28,440 nt of DNA from a virus: positions 1 through 28,440 of the IMG/VR virus record IMGVR_UViG_3300032893_000234; one strand, given 5' to 3'. Shown here one piece after another: positions 1 through 6,534 of this stretch. The number at the start of each line of letters is the position of its first letter. Within the stretch, counting starts at the first letter, position 1. The translations under genes were made by a program, and so were the position numbers. The notes below the pieces were generated by a model, which worked only from the letters and a program-made list of their open reading frames with translations, was not told the DNA's origin and did not search any database.

Positions 1-1330
1 CGTCAGCATCATAGTCAACACATAACAAACCCTTAGCAGATTTCTTTGTGCCATCATCTGTCACTGGGTCTTTGAAGATTTCTATGAGGCCACGGGATTT
101 GGTGCGGCCCGCTGTAGCCTTCATAGCATAGCCATGAGCATCCCTAGTTACGAATTGGTAAGTATAGCTACCCATTCCCAACACAATATTGCTAGAAGCA
201 AAACCACCAAGATACAGGCCGTTAAGTATCGCATCCTGACGCTCAGGATTAATGCCATCACCATAGATACAACCAATATGCTCATCAAGCATAATGTGAC
301 CAGTCTCAGTTTCGGCACCTCCGAAGGTCTGATACAGGAGTTGTATTACGCCTTGTGACTGAGGACTACCGGCCGGGGCATCGTCATCGCCTAGAATGAT
401 CTTAACAGGATCACCACTATCAGGACGAATAACAAGCTTACCGTTACGTGATAATATTTCGTCTTTAAGAGCCGGAAGGTATTCAGTTAACACTCTCCAA
501 AGATCCCAGGTGTCTGAAACAACCGACACAATTCCATCGGGGTAAACTTCTGTAATGAGTCTCTTGAAAGTATCAAGTTCATTTTCAGGCTCCCCCATGC
601 ACATGACTGAATGCTCGGTGGCAGGTACACTCCCACCGATAAGTCCTTCAGCGTCGTAATAATGCTTGAGAAATCCGATGGCGGGTATAGTATCGGTGCC
701 AGTAAAGGAAAGTAAGTGCGCTGCTCCCGAGACTGCTGCATCTTCTACACCGCACATTCCTCTAAAGCTAAAGTCATGACCTTGCCATGGAATAAACTCT
801 CTAGGAGCACCTGTTAGGGCAGCATACTTTTCAAACTGTCTGCGGTAGAAGAATGCCGTTGTGGCCGAAGTAGAAGCCTTCCACAACACAGACGACATAA
901 GCGTTTCTAACATATTGGTAAGCCAGAAGAATTCTGGATGCGTATTTACTACCGTAAGAACAGGAACACCATAGGGAACAAGTGCTCCCTCAGGCAATGC
1001 CTTTATTCTTAGGGGAAGAAATCCGAGTTCATGAAGAGCACCAACATGATTGAAAGAAATGTTGCTATTAAGATAAGAGTTAATAGTGCTGTCATACTCA
1101 TCCTGAACTTCCTTTCGTGGGCGTTGAAAGAAGTTTTCGTTGAATTGCTCTATTAAATACTCTTGAATGAAATACTGCAAACCAAAGTTAATTACCCCGC
1201 CAATATCAACATTGGCTCGCTGTCCCGTGCGGGGGGTGAGGTTTGAATAAACTTCGGTGGTGTCTGAAGGATATTGATATACGTGACCTACTTTATATCC
1301 GTCCTTAAGCAGTAGGGGTAGGTGCTTCAT
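1..1330 (-). CDS. nadV: Nicotinamide phosphoribosyltransferase, C-terminus beyond the window
   Basis: Joins nicotinamide to PRPP to make nicotinamide mononucleotide, the committed step of NAD salvage, in the cytoplasm. Reading leftward from ATG 1330, 443 residues are visible; the family is about 450-600 long, so only the tail is missing. The N-terminus DGYKVGHVYQYP matches the family start. Key residues by comparison with human NAMPT: Asp213 in GTDT (human Asp219), His240 in SVPATEH (the phosphorylated His247), and Arg302/Asp304 in RPDSGDP (human Arg311/Asp313). An AAAGAGG ribosome site lies 6 bases before the ATG. It overlaps the upstream small gene by 26 bases, so the two are probably cotranscribed. 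Such genes are known from several phage groups, where they are thought to counter host NAD depletion; that role is inferred here. Family assignment is firm. Confidence 0.95.
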   Translation of the reverse strand, partial: MKHLPLLLKDGYKVGHVYQYPSDTTEVYSNLTPRTGQRANVDIGGVINFGLQYFIQEYLIEQFNENFFQRPRKEVQDEYDSTINSYLNSNISFNHVGALHELGFLPLRIKALPEGALVPYGVPVLTVVNTHPEFFWLTNMLETLMSSVLWKASTSATTAFFYRRQFEKYAALTGAPREFIPWQGHDFSFRGMCGVEDAAVSGAAHLLSFTGTDTIPAIGFLKHYYDAEGLIGGSVPATEHSVMCMGEPENELDTFKRLITEVYPDGIVSVVSDTWDLWRVLTEYLPALKDEILSRNGKLVIRPDSGDPVKIILGDDDAPAGSPQSQGVIQLLYQTFGGAETETGHIMLDEHIGCIYGDGINPERQDAILNGLYLGGFASSNIVLGMGSYTYQFVTRDAHGYAMKATAGRTKSRGLIEIFKDPVTDDGTKKSAKGLLCVDYDAD

Positions 1331-1544
1331 TCACAACCTCTTTCATATTAATTTGTTTTCTAACATCAATGACTAGATTAATGTTCCATGGCTCCCTCTT
1401 CCATTCAGGGGGACCATCGGCTGGCTTAAGTAATCTACAACATGAATCGTGGTACTGATGCATCTTGAGCATATCAATAGGAACGGCGGGACCAAGTTCC
1501 ATGATTAACGTATCTTCATGTATATGGTACGGAGTTAAGCACAT
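1305..1544 (-). CDS. Small hypothetical protein, 79 aa, upstream of nadV
   Basis: No family recognised. The start is ATG 1544 because AAGGAAGG sits 3 bases before it; an upstream in-frame ATG at 1601 has no such site. The product is polar with an acidic-basic mix and a His/Cys-containing middle (HQYHDSCC). It ends 26 bases inside nadV, which suggests translational coupling. It could be a small partner or simply a leader gene for nadV. Confidence 0.6.
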   Translation of the reverse strand: MCLTPYHIHEDTLIMELGPAVPIDMLKMHQYHDSCCRLLKPADGPPEWKREPWNINLVIDVRKQINMKEVVNEAPTPTA

Positions 1545-1585
1545 AATCCTTCCTTTGTATATAGCAGTTACCACAGACTTTAACC

Positions 1586-2144
1586 GGGGCCAGAGAGGCA
1601 ATATCCATCCCCCCCGGCCCCTATTAAAGCATGTGATTTAGGTGTCGTGGGCGAACAACCTTCAAATAGATCTGCCCACATGATCACGTACTCAGGCTTA
1701 CTTAGACTACCGAACTCAGTTTAAAAACCATAGATCATTTATTAAATAGCCGATGCTTTACTAATTAAGCTAGCTGTGCTTTAGGGCCACCAATTAGAAA
1801 CGGCACGGTTAACTAACTGATGACCCTAGAGCACAGCCCTAGAATTGCACTAGGATTCTCGGACTTATCGTCTATGGTTGGTCTATTTCGGCTATCGCCC
1901 TCGCTTCAGCTTGTGCCAAATATTCTAAGTTTTAAAGGTGCTGATGAAACACCCGAGGCTAACCTGCGGCGGGCTCTAGATAAATAGAATGCATAGGTTT
2001 TTCAAGATCAAGCTTCCAATCTTCCTATGTAAGCCCGTGGACTATTTCTCACTCTATTTATCTAGAGCCTGCCCCAAGAGTCGAACTTGGCTCGTCTTAG
2101 ATTCAGCTTTAGCTTTAGCTTGTGGCTGCTAGTTTGGCACTAGC
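1586..2144. ncRNA. Candidate large structured RNA region, unknown family
   Basis: No credible coding frame on either strand. A chain of inverted repeats covers the stretch: 1586-1591 with 1616-1621; 1647-1652 with 1674-1679; 1773-1786 with 1824-1837 (14 pairs); 1838-1842 with 1850-1854; 1899-1903 with 1954-1958 enclosing 1906-1910 with 1940-1944; 1968-1988 with 2053-2073 (21 pairs) enclosing 1992-1997 with 2024-2029; 2074-2078 with 2086-2090; 2128-2132 with 2140-2144. In the 14- and 21-pair helices the only imperfect pair is G-U if the plus strand is the RNA and A-C if the minus strand is. That favours a rightward transcript, although all neighbouring genes here read leftward. I find no group I core, tmRNA tag or complete tRNA. 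The last hairpin overlaps the stop of the next gene and may serve only as its 3' end. Confidence 0.4.
1968..2073. repeat. 21-bp inverted repeat with nested hairpin
   Basis: Arms 1968-1988 and 2053-2073 pair over 21 positions with one G-U (plus-strand reading). Inside, CATAGG 1992-1997 pairs with CCTATG 2024-2029, and AAGAT 2004-2008 with ATCTT 2019-2023. A run of T does not follow, so it is not a normal intrinsic terminator. Confidence 0.7.
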
Positions 2145-2886
2145 TCTGTTGGAAGATATAACCCAGGACTGAATCCTGAACTTCCTTCCGTTCTATAGTC
2201 AGGTCGTTTGCAGCCTCTCTAGCTGTAATAACAGCTTGGCGCAATTTATCAACCCGCTCCAACATTTCATTGATATTACGCTGTGGCAGAGCGCCACTCA
2301 AATCCCTGGTGGTCCATTCACCAACAGGAACATCCTCATGGTAAACCTCAACCTGTGCAGGATGCTTGTCTGTCGCTTCTGCCTTTATATGATTGCGAGG
2401 GATCTTTTTGGTTTTGATGGAGATGCGCTCATCTGTAGTGAACAGATCTACGTTCTCATCGTAATGCCACACTTTGTCAGATGGGAGAGTCGGCAGCTTC
2501 GTGATAAATGTACGCACATTTACAAGCTGCTTTTCAAGCCACATAAGATATGTGACAGGAACATCGACTAAGATTTCCGTATCATCAACTGTGACTGTAG
2601 CGGTAGCCTTACAGTTATTCCAATCCTTGGTGGCTTCAACATCTAACAACTTACCAAGAGCCTCAGAGAAGTTCTCAATAAGAGTTTGTGCTTTAGCTTG
2701 AACCTGCTGAGATTCGGGCGGGAACTGCTCGCCATCATCTTCTCTTGGCTCGTAAGTCTTAACGATTCCAAAGAATGCATTGGTCCGCTGCACTGCATGA
2801 TATGCGGCGGTAATTGCATTCTCTAAACCCGTCTTGCTACCACGTTCGATAGCAATAACTTGATTTAATTTGATTTTGACCACCAT
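2140..2886 (-). CDS. DUF7873-type conserved protein, 248 aa
   Basis: Matches from memory the DUF7873-type proteins found in Streptomyces and their phages: an N-terminal KLNQVIAIERG, a middle VPVTYLMWLEKQL and the strongly conserved block TKKIPRNHIKAEATDKHPAQ (about residues 170-190) followed by VEVYHEDVPVGEW. Biochemical function is unknown to me. The start is ATG 2886, because an ATG further upstream (2925) would run into the divergent HNH gene. The bases before 2886 (CACAAGG) offer only a weak ribosome site placed very close. The C-terminal third is helical and charged. It stands alone between the structured RNA region and a divergent HNH gene; only 19 bases separate the two starts. Confidence 0.8.
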   Translation of the reverse strand: MVVKIKLNQVIAIERGSKTGLENAITAAYHAVQRTNAFFGIVKTYEPREDDGEQFPPESQQVQAKAQTLIENFSEALGKLLDVEATKDWNNCKATATVTVDDTEILVDVPVTYLMWLEKQLVNVRTFITKLPTLPSDKVWHYDENVDLFTTDERISIKTKKIPRNHIKAEATDKHPAQVEVYHEDVPVGEWTTRDLSGALPQRNINEMLERVDKLRQAVITAREAANDLTIERKEVQDSVLGYIFQQS

Positions 2887-2894
2887 CCTTGTGA

Positions 2895-2900
2895 TATAAT
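2895..2900 (+). promoter_or_regulatory. -10 element for HNH gene, leaderless start
   Basis: TATAAT ends 5 bases before the ATG at 2906, so transcription should begin at or next to the start codon. A TTGATT lies 19 bases upstream of the hexamer, a loose -35. It sits in the 19-base gap between divergent genes. Confidence 0.5.
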
Positions 2901-2905
2901 ATAGT

Positions 2906-3418
2906 ATGAAAAGACATTCTGACAATCAACTTCTTAAATTCACTGAGGAAGAATTCAAACTTATTATAAGCACATCCTATACTATGACTGATGCCATTCG
3001 AGCTTTAAACTACAAGCACGTTACTAATGCCGCAAGAGAACAAATCAAAAGTTACGCAAACGAACTGAATATAGATTTGTCACATTTTGAGCGACAGAAG
3101 TTTGGAAGAGGACGACCTAAAGAAAATCCAGGATGGCGCAAACCAGTTGATGAAATCACTGATTCACGTTGTCTTAAAACTAGACTTATTAAGACTGGTA
3201 TTTTGGAATTTAAATGTTATCGCTGTGGCATAACAGAGTGGATGGGTGAACCAGCACCATTACAACTTGATCATATAGATGGAAACCATCGTAATAACGA
3301 TTTATATAATCTTCGCATCCTATGTCCTAACTGTCATGCACAAACCGAAACATTCTGTGGTCGTAATACCAAGAACACAAAACGAATGGCTCAACGAAAG
3401 GGGTCATCCCTAACCTGA
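2906..3418 (+). CDS. HNH homing-type endonuclease, 170 aa
   Basis: Probable selfish DNA endonuclease. The N-terminus (about residues 12-60) has a helix-turn-helix-like segment likely to bind DNA. The C-terminal HNH/zinc unit has Cys104-x2-Cys107, Asp122-His123 in LDHIDGNH, Asn135, and Cys140-x2-Cys143-His144 in CPNCHAQT. It is a paralogue of the HNH protein inside the tRNA-Leu intron: the same order of elements and the shared ending CPNCHAQT. It runs against the flanking leftward genes, starts in a predicted leaderless transcript and ends 19 bases before the end of whiB. No intron core is seen around it, so it is a free-standing HNH gene in this window. Confidence 0.9.
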   Translation: MKRHSDNQLLKFTEEEFKLIISTSYTMTDAIRALNYKHVTNAAREQIKSYANELNIDLSHFERQKFGRGRPKENPGWRKPVDEITDSRCLKTRLIKTGILEFKCYRCGITEWMGEPAPLQLDHIDGNHRNNDLYNLRILCPNCHAQTETFCGRNTKNTKRMAQRKGSSLT

Positions 3419-3437
3419 TTGAGCTTCACATTTCTCC

Positions 3438-3749
3438 TTAGGATGCTTCTCCAATATAAGTATAAAATCTCTTAAGACGATCTTCTTTTTTCATAGCCTT
3501 GCGTTCTTTTTCGGTATGGCCGCCCCAAATACCATCTTTCTGATTGGTTTCAAGCGCCCAATTCAAGCAATCTTGACGAACAGGACAAGGCCAACAAAAC
3601 TTGCGGTTTTGTCTTTCTTCATTAGTGCCATGGTTGGGGAAGAAGAAGTTTGGATCCTTTCCAAAACATAAGGCAAGTCGGCGCCATGGTCCGTCTAGAT
3701 CACCTAGAAACTTATCCTGTTGAAACTTTCCATCATCCCCGTGATCCAT
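3438..3749 (-). CDS. whiB-like: WhiB-like iron-sulfur transcription factor, 103 aa
   Basis: WhiB-like proteins are confined to actinobacteria and their phages. They hold a 4Fe-4S cluster and usually regulate through the primary sigma factor. The four cluster cysteines are present with family spacing: Cys28, Cys52-x2-Cys55, Cys61. The signature turn GIWGG is at residues 73-77, followed by a basic tail (KERKAMKKEDRLKR) that probably contacts DNA. Start ATG 3749 follows a GTAGGGGGATA ribosome site. It is the last gene of a leftward run, 7 bases after the DUF1876-like gene. It could repress or retarget host developmental or stress genes, or phage genes; the target is not visible. Confidence 0.95.
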   Translation of the reverse strand: MDHGDDGKFQQDKFLGDLDGPWRRLALCFGKDPNFFFPNHGTNEERQNRKFCWPCPVRQDCLNWALETNQKDGIWGGHTEKERKAMKKEDRLKRFYTYIGEAS

Positions 3750-3756
3750 TATCCCC

Positions 3757-4194
3757 CTACTTTCTACGCAGTCTGCGGGCTTTAACAGGTTCAGGTGTAG
3801 GTTCCGGCATTGTTATTTCTACCGGTTCTGCTTCAAAGAATGCAGTGATTGCCTCTTTTTCTTGAACTCTTTTTGCGGCGGCCTTAAGTCTAGCTTCCCC
3901 CTTAGCAGTCAGTATCTCATCCTGCTGCTTCATAAATCCTCTGGCTCTTTTGTGTAGCCCATTAGCCAGCGATTCTAACGCTCTAGCTATTGCAAGGGTT
4001 TGAGCTAGTTCAGGATTTTCATCATCTACAGGATTACGACGTGCAGAGCCTTCGGCTGCAAACATTCCAACATCAGTATCTAGAACTAACCTAAGACCGC
4101 ACACATTCTGATCCATATAGCTGTGAGTAACTGCCACATCTACAAAAGATATGGGATCATGTTTTTTAATGTGTCTTGTAATAAACGTTTTCAT
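3757..4194 (-). CDS. DUF1876-like protein, 145 aa
   Basis: Residues about 30-85 resemble the DUF1876 fold (described as dsRBD-like): a beta strand GLRLVLD, then GSARRNPVDDENPELAQTL leading into a helix AIARALESLANGL. The C-terminal half is a long charged helix followed by a proline-glutamate stretch and an Arg/Lys-rich end. Function unknown. Its ATG overlaps the stop of the upstream 59-residue gene (ATGA), showing coupling. Confidence 0.65.
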   Translation of the reverse strand: MKTFITRHIKKHDPISFVDVAVTHSYMDQNVCGLRLVLDTDVGMFAAEGSARRNPVDDENPELAQTLAIARALESLANGLHKRARGFMKQQDEILTAKGEARLKAAAKRVQEKEAITAFFEAEPVEITMPEPTPEPVKARRLRRK

Positions 4195-4370
4195 TGCAAT
4201 ATCTTCCCCATAAACTCAAATAGTTTGCACCATGCTGTAGGTTCTATGTGACCCGCAACTAGTTCGCATCGGAACTTGCCTTCCCAGTGATCACATACAC
4301 TACAGTGTTTAGAGGGAATTTTGGCGGGATCTTCATAATCTACATCGTCCTTAGCCTTCTTCGTTCCCAC
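4191..4370 (-). CDS. Small four-cysteine protein, 59 aa
   Basis: GTG start at 4370 preceded by AGAGGTGAAAG. Cys23-x2-Cys26, Cys35 and Cys48 form a likely zinc site around CSVCDHWEGKFRC. It overlaps the DUF6197 gene by 20 bases at its start and the DUF1876-like gene by 4 at its stop, which supports a real gene inside the operon. No family name recognised. Confidence 0.7.
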   Translation of the reverse strand: MGTKKAKDDVDYEDPAKIPSKHCSVCDHWEGKFRCELVAGHIEPTAWCKLFEFMGKILQ

Positions 4371-4881
4371 CTTTCACCTCTCCCAATTCCTGAACTAATC
4401 TTGTAAGTTCAGCTTCAAGGTTTCCATCGGCGGTACCAAACCATTTCTGCCAGAAATGAAGCTCTTCATTCTTTTTAGCTATTTCTTTCTCAAGTCTTAC
4501 AATCTCACGTTCCATGTGGCGAATATAGCTATCAGCGTACTTGTATTGAAGTCTACGAAGTTTGCGGACAACGGTATTTTTCTGGCGCCACGGAACATCA
4601 TTCCACCATTCAATAGCAACAATACGTTCATAAGTTGCATCATCTGCAAAAATGGGATAATCAACAACCTTTGGTTGACCAGCTAAACCAGAAATGAATT
4701 TGACGTGTGGCAACATCGTCATATCCAATTCTTTGATTATGTCATACTGTTCACTGCCATTTAGATGTTCTTCCCGTAGAGCACCCATTAGGCAATATCT
4801 ATCATTTGATCTAAGTTCGCCTCTGATCCACCCCTTTTCAATACGATCTGCCATATGCTTATATACAAGATACTTATGCAC
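4351..4881 (-). CDS. DUF6197-like protein with coiled-coil tail, 176 aa
   Basis: Residues about 8-110 follow the DUF6197 pattern: GWIRGEL, then YCLMGALREEH, then IEWWNDVPWRQKNTVVRKLRRL. From about 115 to 170 it is a heptad-like charged helix (MEREIVRLEKEIAKKNEEL), a coiled coil not usual for the family. GTG start at 4881 with GGGAG 5 bases upstream. It follows tRNA-Ile and begins a four-gene leftward cluster ending in whiB. A second DUF6197-like gene lies at 15045. The biochemical role is unknown. Confidence 0.65.
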   Translation of the reverse strand: MHKYLVYKHMADRIEKGWIRGELRSNDRYCLMGALREEHLNGSEQYDIIKELDMTMLPHVKFISGLAGQPKVVDYPIFADDATYERIVAIEWWNDVPWRQKNTVVRKLRRLQYKYADSYIRHMEREIVRLEKEIAKKNEELHFWQKWFGTADGNLEAELTRLVQELGEVKGGNEEG

Positions 4882-4903
4882 ATTATCTCCCTAGGTCCAT
4901 TCG

Positions 4904-4976
4904 TGCCGCTGGATGGATTTGAACCATCGACTCGCACATTATAAGTGTGCTACTCTTACCCCTGAGTTACAGCGGC
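4904..4976 (-). tRNA. tRNA-Ile(UAU)
   Basis: Full cloverleaf: acceptor GCCGCTG with CAGCGGC, D arm ACTC/GAGT, anticodon stem GCACA/TGTGC around loop CTTATAA (anticodon UAU), T arm GATGG/CCATC with TTCAAAT, discriminator A. CCA is not encoded. It reads AUA, rare in high-GC hosts. A CAT anticodon is not involved. Confidence 0.93.
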
Positions 4977-4998
4977 TAAGAGCTTAGGAATTAAACAA

Positions 4999-5241
4999 TT
5001 ACACCACCTTAAATCCGGTACCGGTATGTTGTAATATTCTGCCGGTTTTTACTACTCGCATCGCTCCTGTCTTTGCATTAAGCACCACTACACACTCAGG
5101 AACGGGCGGCAGCTTAGCTTTGGCTTGTGAGGTTAGCTTTAAACGCTTCGGCTTATTGCGCTGATTATCTGACTTAGATTTCCAGCGGCTGGAAAAGCCT
5201 ACTCTATACTTTTGTTTTAACGGTATCGCAACTGGCTCCAT
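4999..5241 (-). CDS. Small basic hypothetical protein, 80 aa
   Basis: N-terminal half is rich in Lys and Arg (SRWKSKSDNQRNKPKRLK), so nucleic-acid contact is plausible; the C-terminal half alternates beta-like segments (VVVLNAKTGAMRVVKTG). An AGGATAGGTT ribosome site precedes the ATG. It lies between tRNA-Ile and the tRNA-Leu 3' exon. No family recognised. Confidence 0.6.
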   Translation of the reverse strand: MEPVAIPLKQKYRVGFSSRWKSKSDNQRNKPKRLKLTSQAKAKLPPVPECVVVLNAKTGAMRVVKTGRILQHTGTGFKVV

Positions 5242-5311
5242 AACCTATCCTAATTTCATTTGTGCCCACAGCAGGACTTGAACCTGCACGCTATTACTAG
5301 CAGGGGATTTT

Positions 5312-5982
5312 CTTCCCACTATAGCTTTCGCTACCAAGTATGGTAAACTTGTTTGTGGGCTGGACTTTACCTTTACCATATTAGCATAGCTAACTTAGGT
5401 AGGAGCCGTCAAGTCTCTACACTTTCCTTGGAGATTTTTACTGTGAAATATAGACATTCTGAAGATGAGTTGAAAAAGGCTGTTGCTGAATCACTATCCT
5501 ACAGACAAGTCCTTTTAAAACTTAATATAGTTGCGGCGGGAGGGAATTACCAATGCCTTAAAAAGCGTATACAACAACTTGCTATTGATACATCTCATTT
5601 TAAGGGTAAGGGATGGAGCAAAAATGCAGTAATTGGACCACAGCGCCCAATTTCTGATTATCTTACCAACAAGGCATCTATTCTCTCTTACAAGCTAAAG
5701 AAAAGATTATTGAGAGAGGGATATTTCGACTATAAGTGCTATAAGTGTTTAAATACTGAATGGAACCAACAGCCGATTCCATTAGAGCTAGAACACATTA
5801 ATGGCAATCACTTAGACAATACTCTCGACAATCTAACCTTATTATGCCCCAACTGTCATGCTCAGACTTCTACATATCGAGGTAAAAATATCTCCAAGAC
5901 TTAGCTCGGTGTTGCCATTTTACAGGTTTCACCGAATTTGACTCCATCCACATAGAACTTTCGTTTCTATGCGCTCAAATTT
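5312..5982 (-). ncRNA. Self-splicing group I intron in tRNA-Leu(UAA)
   Basis: 671 nt. P1: exon CUU pairs with intron GAG, leaving the required U-G at the 5' splice site. P2: 5951-5957 with 5965-5971. P3: 5940-5945 with 5402-5407. P4: 5930-5934 with 5907-5911. P6: 5882-5898 with 5427-5441, with the HNH gene in its loop. P7: R strand 5411-5420 (AGAGACTT in the RNA) with S strand 5362-5368 (AAAGTCC). P8 is 5374-5401. P9: 5355-5360 with 5315-5319, carrying a GAAA tetraloop hairpin (5322-5333). The last intron base is G (5312). Layout and site suggest subgroup IC3. Splicing activity is inferred, not shown. Confidence 0.92.
5443..5904 (+). CDS. HNH homing endonuclease inside the intron, antisense, 153 aa
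   Basis: Probable homing endonuclease that would spread the intron by cutting intronless tRNA-Leu. N-terminal helix-turn-helix-like segment (about 8-50), then Cys99-x2-Cys102, His118 in LEHINGNH, Asn130, and Cys135-x2-Cys138-His139 in CPNCHAQT. Start GTG 5443 is chosen because TTGGAG lies 9 bases upstream; the frame is open back to 5353 but that part is intron core. It reads opposite to the tRNA and intron. Its ribosome site is in one arm of P6 and its stop region is next to the other arm. It needs its own rightward transcript; no convincing -10 was found in the intron core upstream. Paralogue of the HNH at 2906. Confidence 0.9.
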   Translation: MKYRHSEDELKKAVAESLSYRQVLLKLNIVAAGGNYQCLKKRIQQLAIDTSHFKGKGWSKNAVIGPQRPISDYLTNKASILSYKLKKRLLREGYFDYKCYKCLNTEWNQQPIPLELEHINGNHLDNTLDNLTLLCPNCHAQTSTYRGKNISKT

Positions 5983-6025
5983 AAGTCCCCGGTGTCTACC
6001 TATTCCACCATGCGGGCAACAACTA

Positions 6026-6256
6026 CTATCGTATTTGATGACAAAAACCTGATGCGTGGTTGCAGTAGCCTGGATGAAGGCCAACTTGTTCTTTACGTTC
6101 GGTGGCTCCATAAACTTTTGTACCGTCTAGGTACTTTACCTTTAGATAAGAAGTAGTACAATAGTCAATAATGTAGAAATTTTTGTGGACCACACTGTGG
6201 TTTTTATTTGTTTTACCACGGAACTGGATTACATCGCCAGGTCGGAAGTGAATCAT
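6026..6256 (-). CDS. Hypothetical protein, 76 aa, start uncertain
   Basis: Begins MIHFRPGDVIQFRGK, a pattern that resembles small beta-barrel domains, and contains NFYIIDYCTTSYLKVKYLDGTK. ATG 6256 has no ribosome site and no clear -10. The frame stays open upstream to the end of the 6322-6516 gene, where a slippery-type CCCTTTT occurs (see findings). It ends 8 bases before the tRNA-Leu 5' end. No family recognised. Confidence 0.55.
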   Translation of the reverse strand: MIHFRPGDVIQFRGKTNKNHSVVHKNFYIIDYCTTSYLKVKYLDGTKVYGATERKEQVGLHPGYCNHASGFCHQIR

Positions 6257-6321
6257 ACCATAACATTCACAATTTGGATCTATTCTATATTCTGAAGTTT
6301 GTACATTCTCTTCATAGGCAA

Positions 6322-6516
6322 CTAGCTCCCCGCAAAAGGGCGGACCAAAATCTTGATCTTCACAATATCATAATTGGGATGCGCCTTCACCAAGTCTGCA
6401 ATTGCTAAACGTTCTGCATCTGCCTTGCACTCAGCGAGCACCGTTGATACATCTTGAACAAGGACCCAGCTTTGATCACTATTCTGCTGATAAGCAATAT
6501 ACTGAAAAGGTTCCAT
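6322..6516 (-). CDS. Hypothetical protein, 64 aa
   Basis: ATG 6516 is chosen: GAAAGGA lies 5 bases upstream, while an in-frame ATG at 6543 would lie inside tRNA-Arg. The product reads MEPFQYIAYQ, then a helix VSTVLAECKADAERLAIADL and a strand IVKIKILVRPF, a compact alpha/beta pattern. Function not recognised. It follows tRNA-Arg closely. Confidence 0.65.
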   Translation of the reverse strand: MEPFQYIAYQQNSDQSWVLVQDVSTVLAECKADAERLAIADLVKAHPNYDIVKIKILVRPFAGS

Positions 6517-6534
6517 GTTGTCCTTTCTGTTGAG

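Larger units (their letters stand above)
5263..6017 (-). tRNA. tRNA-Leu(UAA), split by a group I intron
   Basis: Exon 1 is 5983-6017 and exon 2 is 5263-5311. The intron lies after U34 of the anticodon. The spliced 84-nt tRNA has acceptor GCCCGCA/TGTGGGC, anticodon stem GGGGA/TCCCC with loop CTTAAAA (anticodon UAA), a long variable hairpin GCTA-GTAA-TAGC typical of leucine tRNAs, and T arm GCAGG-TTCAAGT-CCTGC with discriminator A. Neither half folds alone. The insertion site is the same one used by the tRNA-Leu(UAA) introns of cyanobacteria and chloroplasts. Confidence 0.93.

Noticed and set aside
1600-2144. tmRNA gene
   Set aside because: A T arm and an ALALA-like reading are present, but there is no paired acceptor with a GGGG-type 5' end and no tag ending in LAA before a stop in a consistent orientation.
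2236-2701. Rightward frames opposite the DUF7873 gene
   Set aside because: Shadows of a well-supported leftward gene; no ribosome site or -10 at leaderless distance.
5263-5360. A complete 98-base tRNA with acceptor GCCCACA/TGTGGGC
   Set aside because: The GCCCACA at 5354-5360 is the intron P9 strand. The resulting anticodon loop would lack U33 and have a mismatched stem. The true 5' exon is at 5983-6017.
5929-6111. 60-codon leftward frame starting MEPPNVKNK
   Set aside because: It runs through the tRNA-Leu 5' exon and into the intron, so it is not a plausible gene, although its first 30 residues look protein-like.
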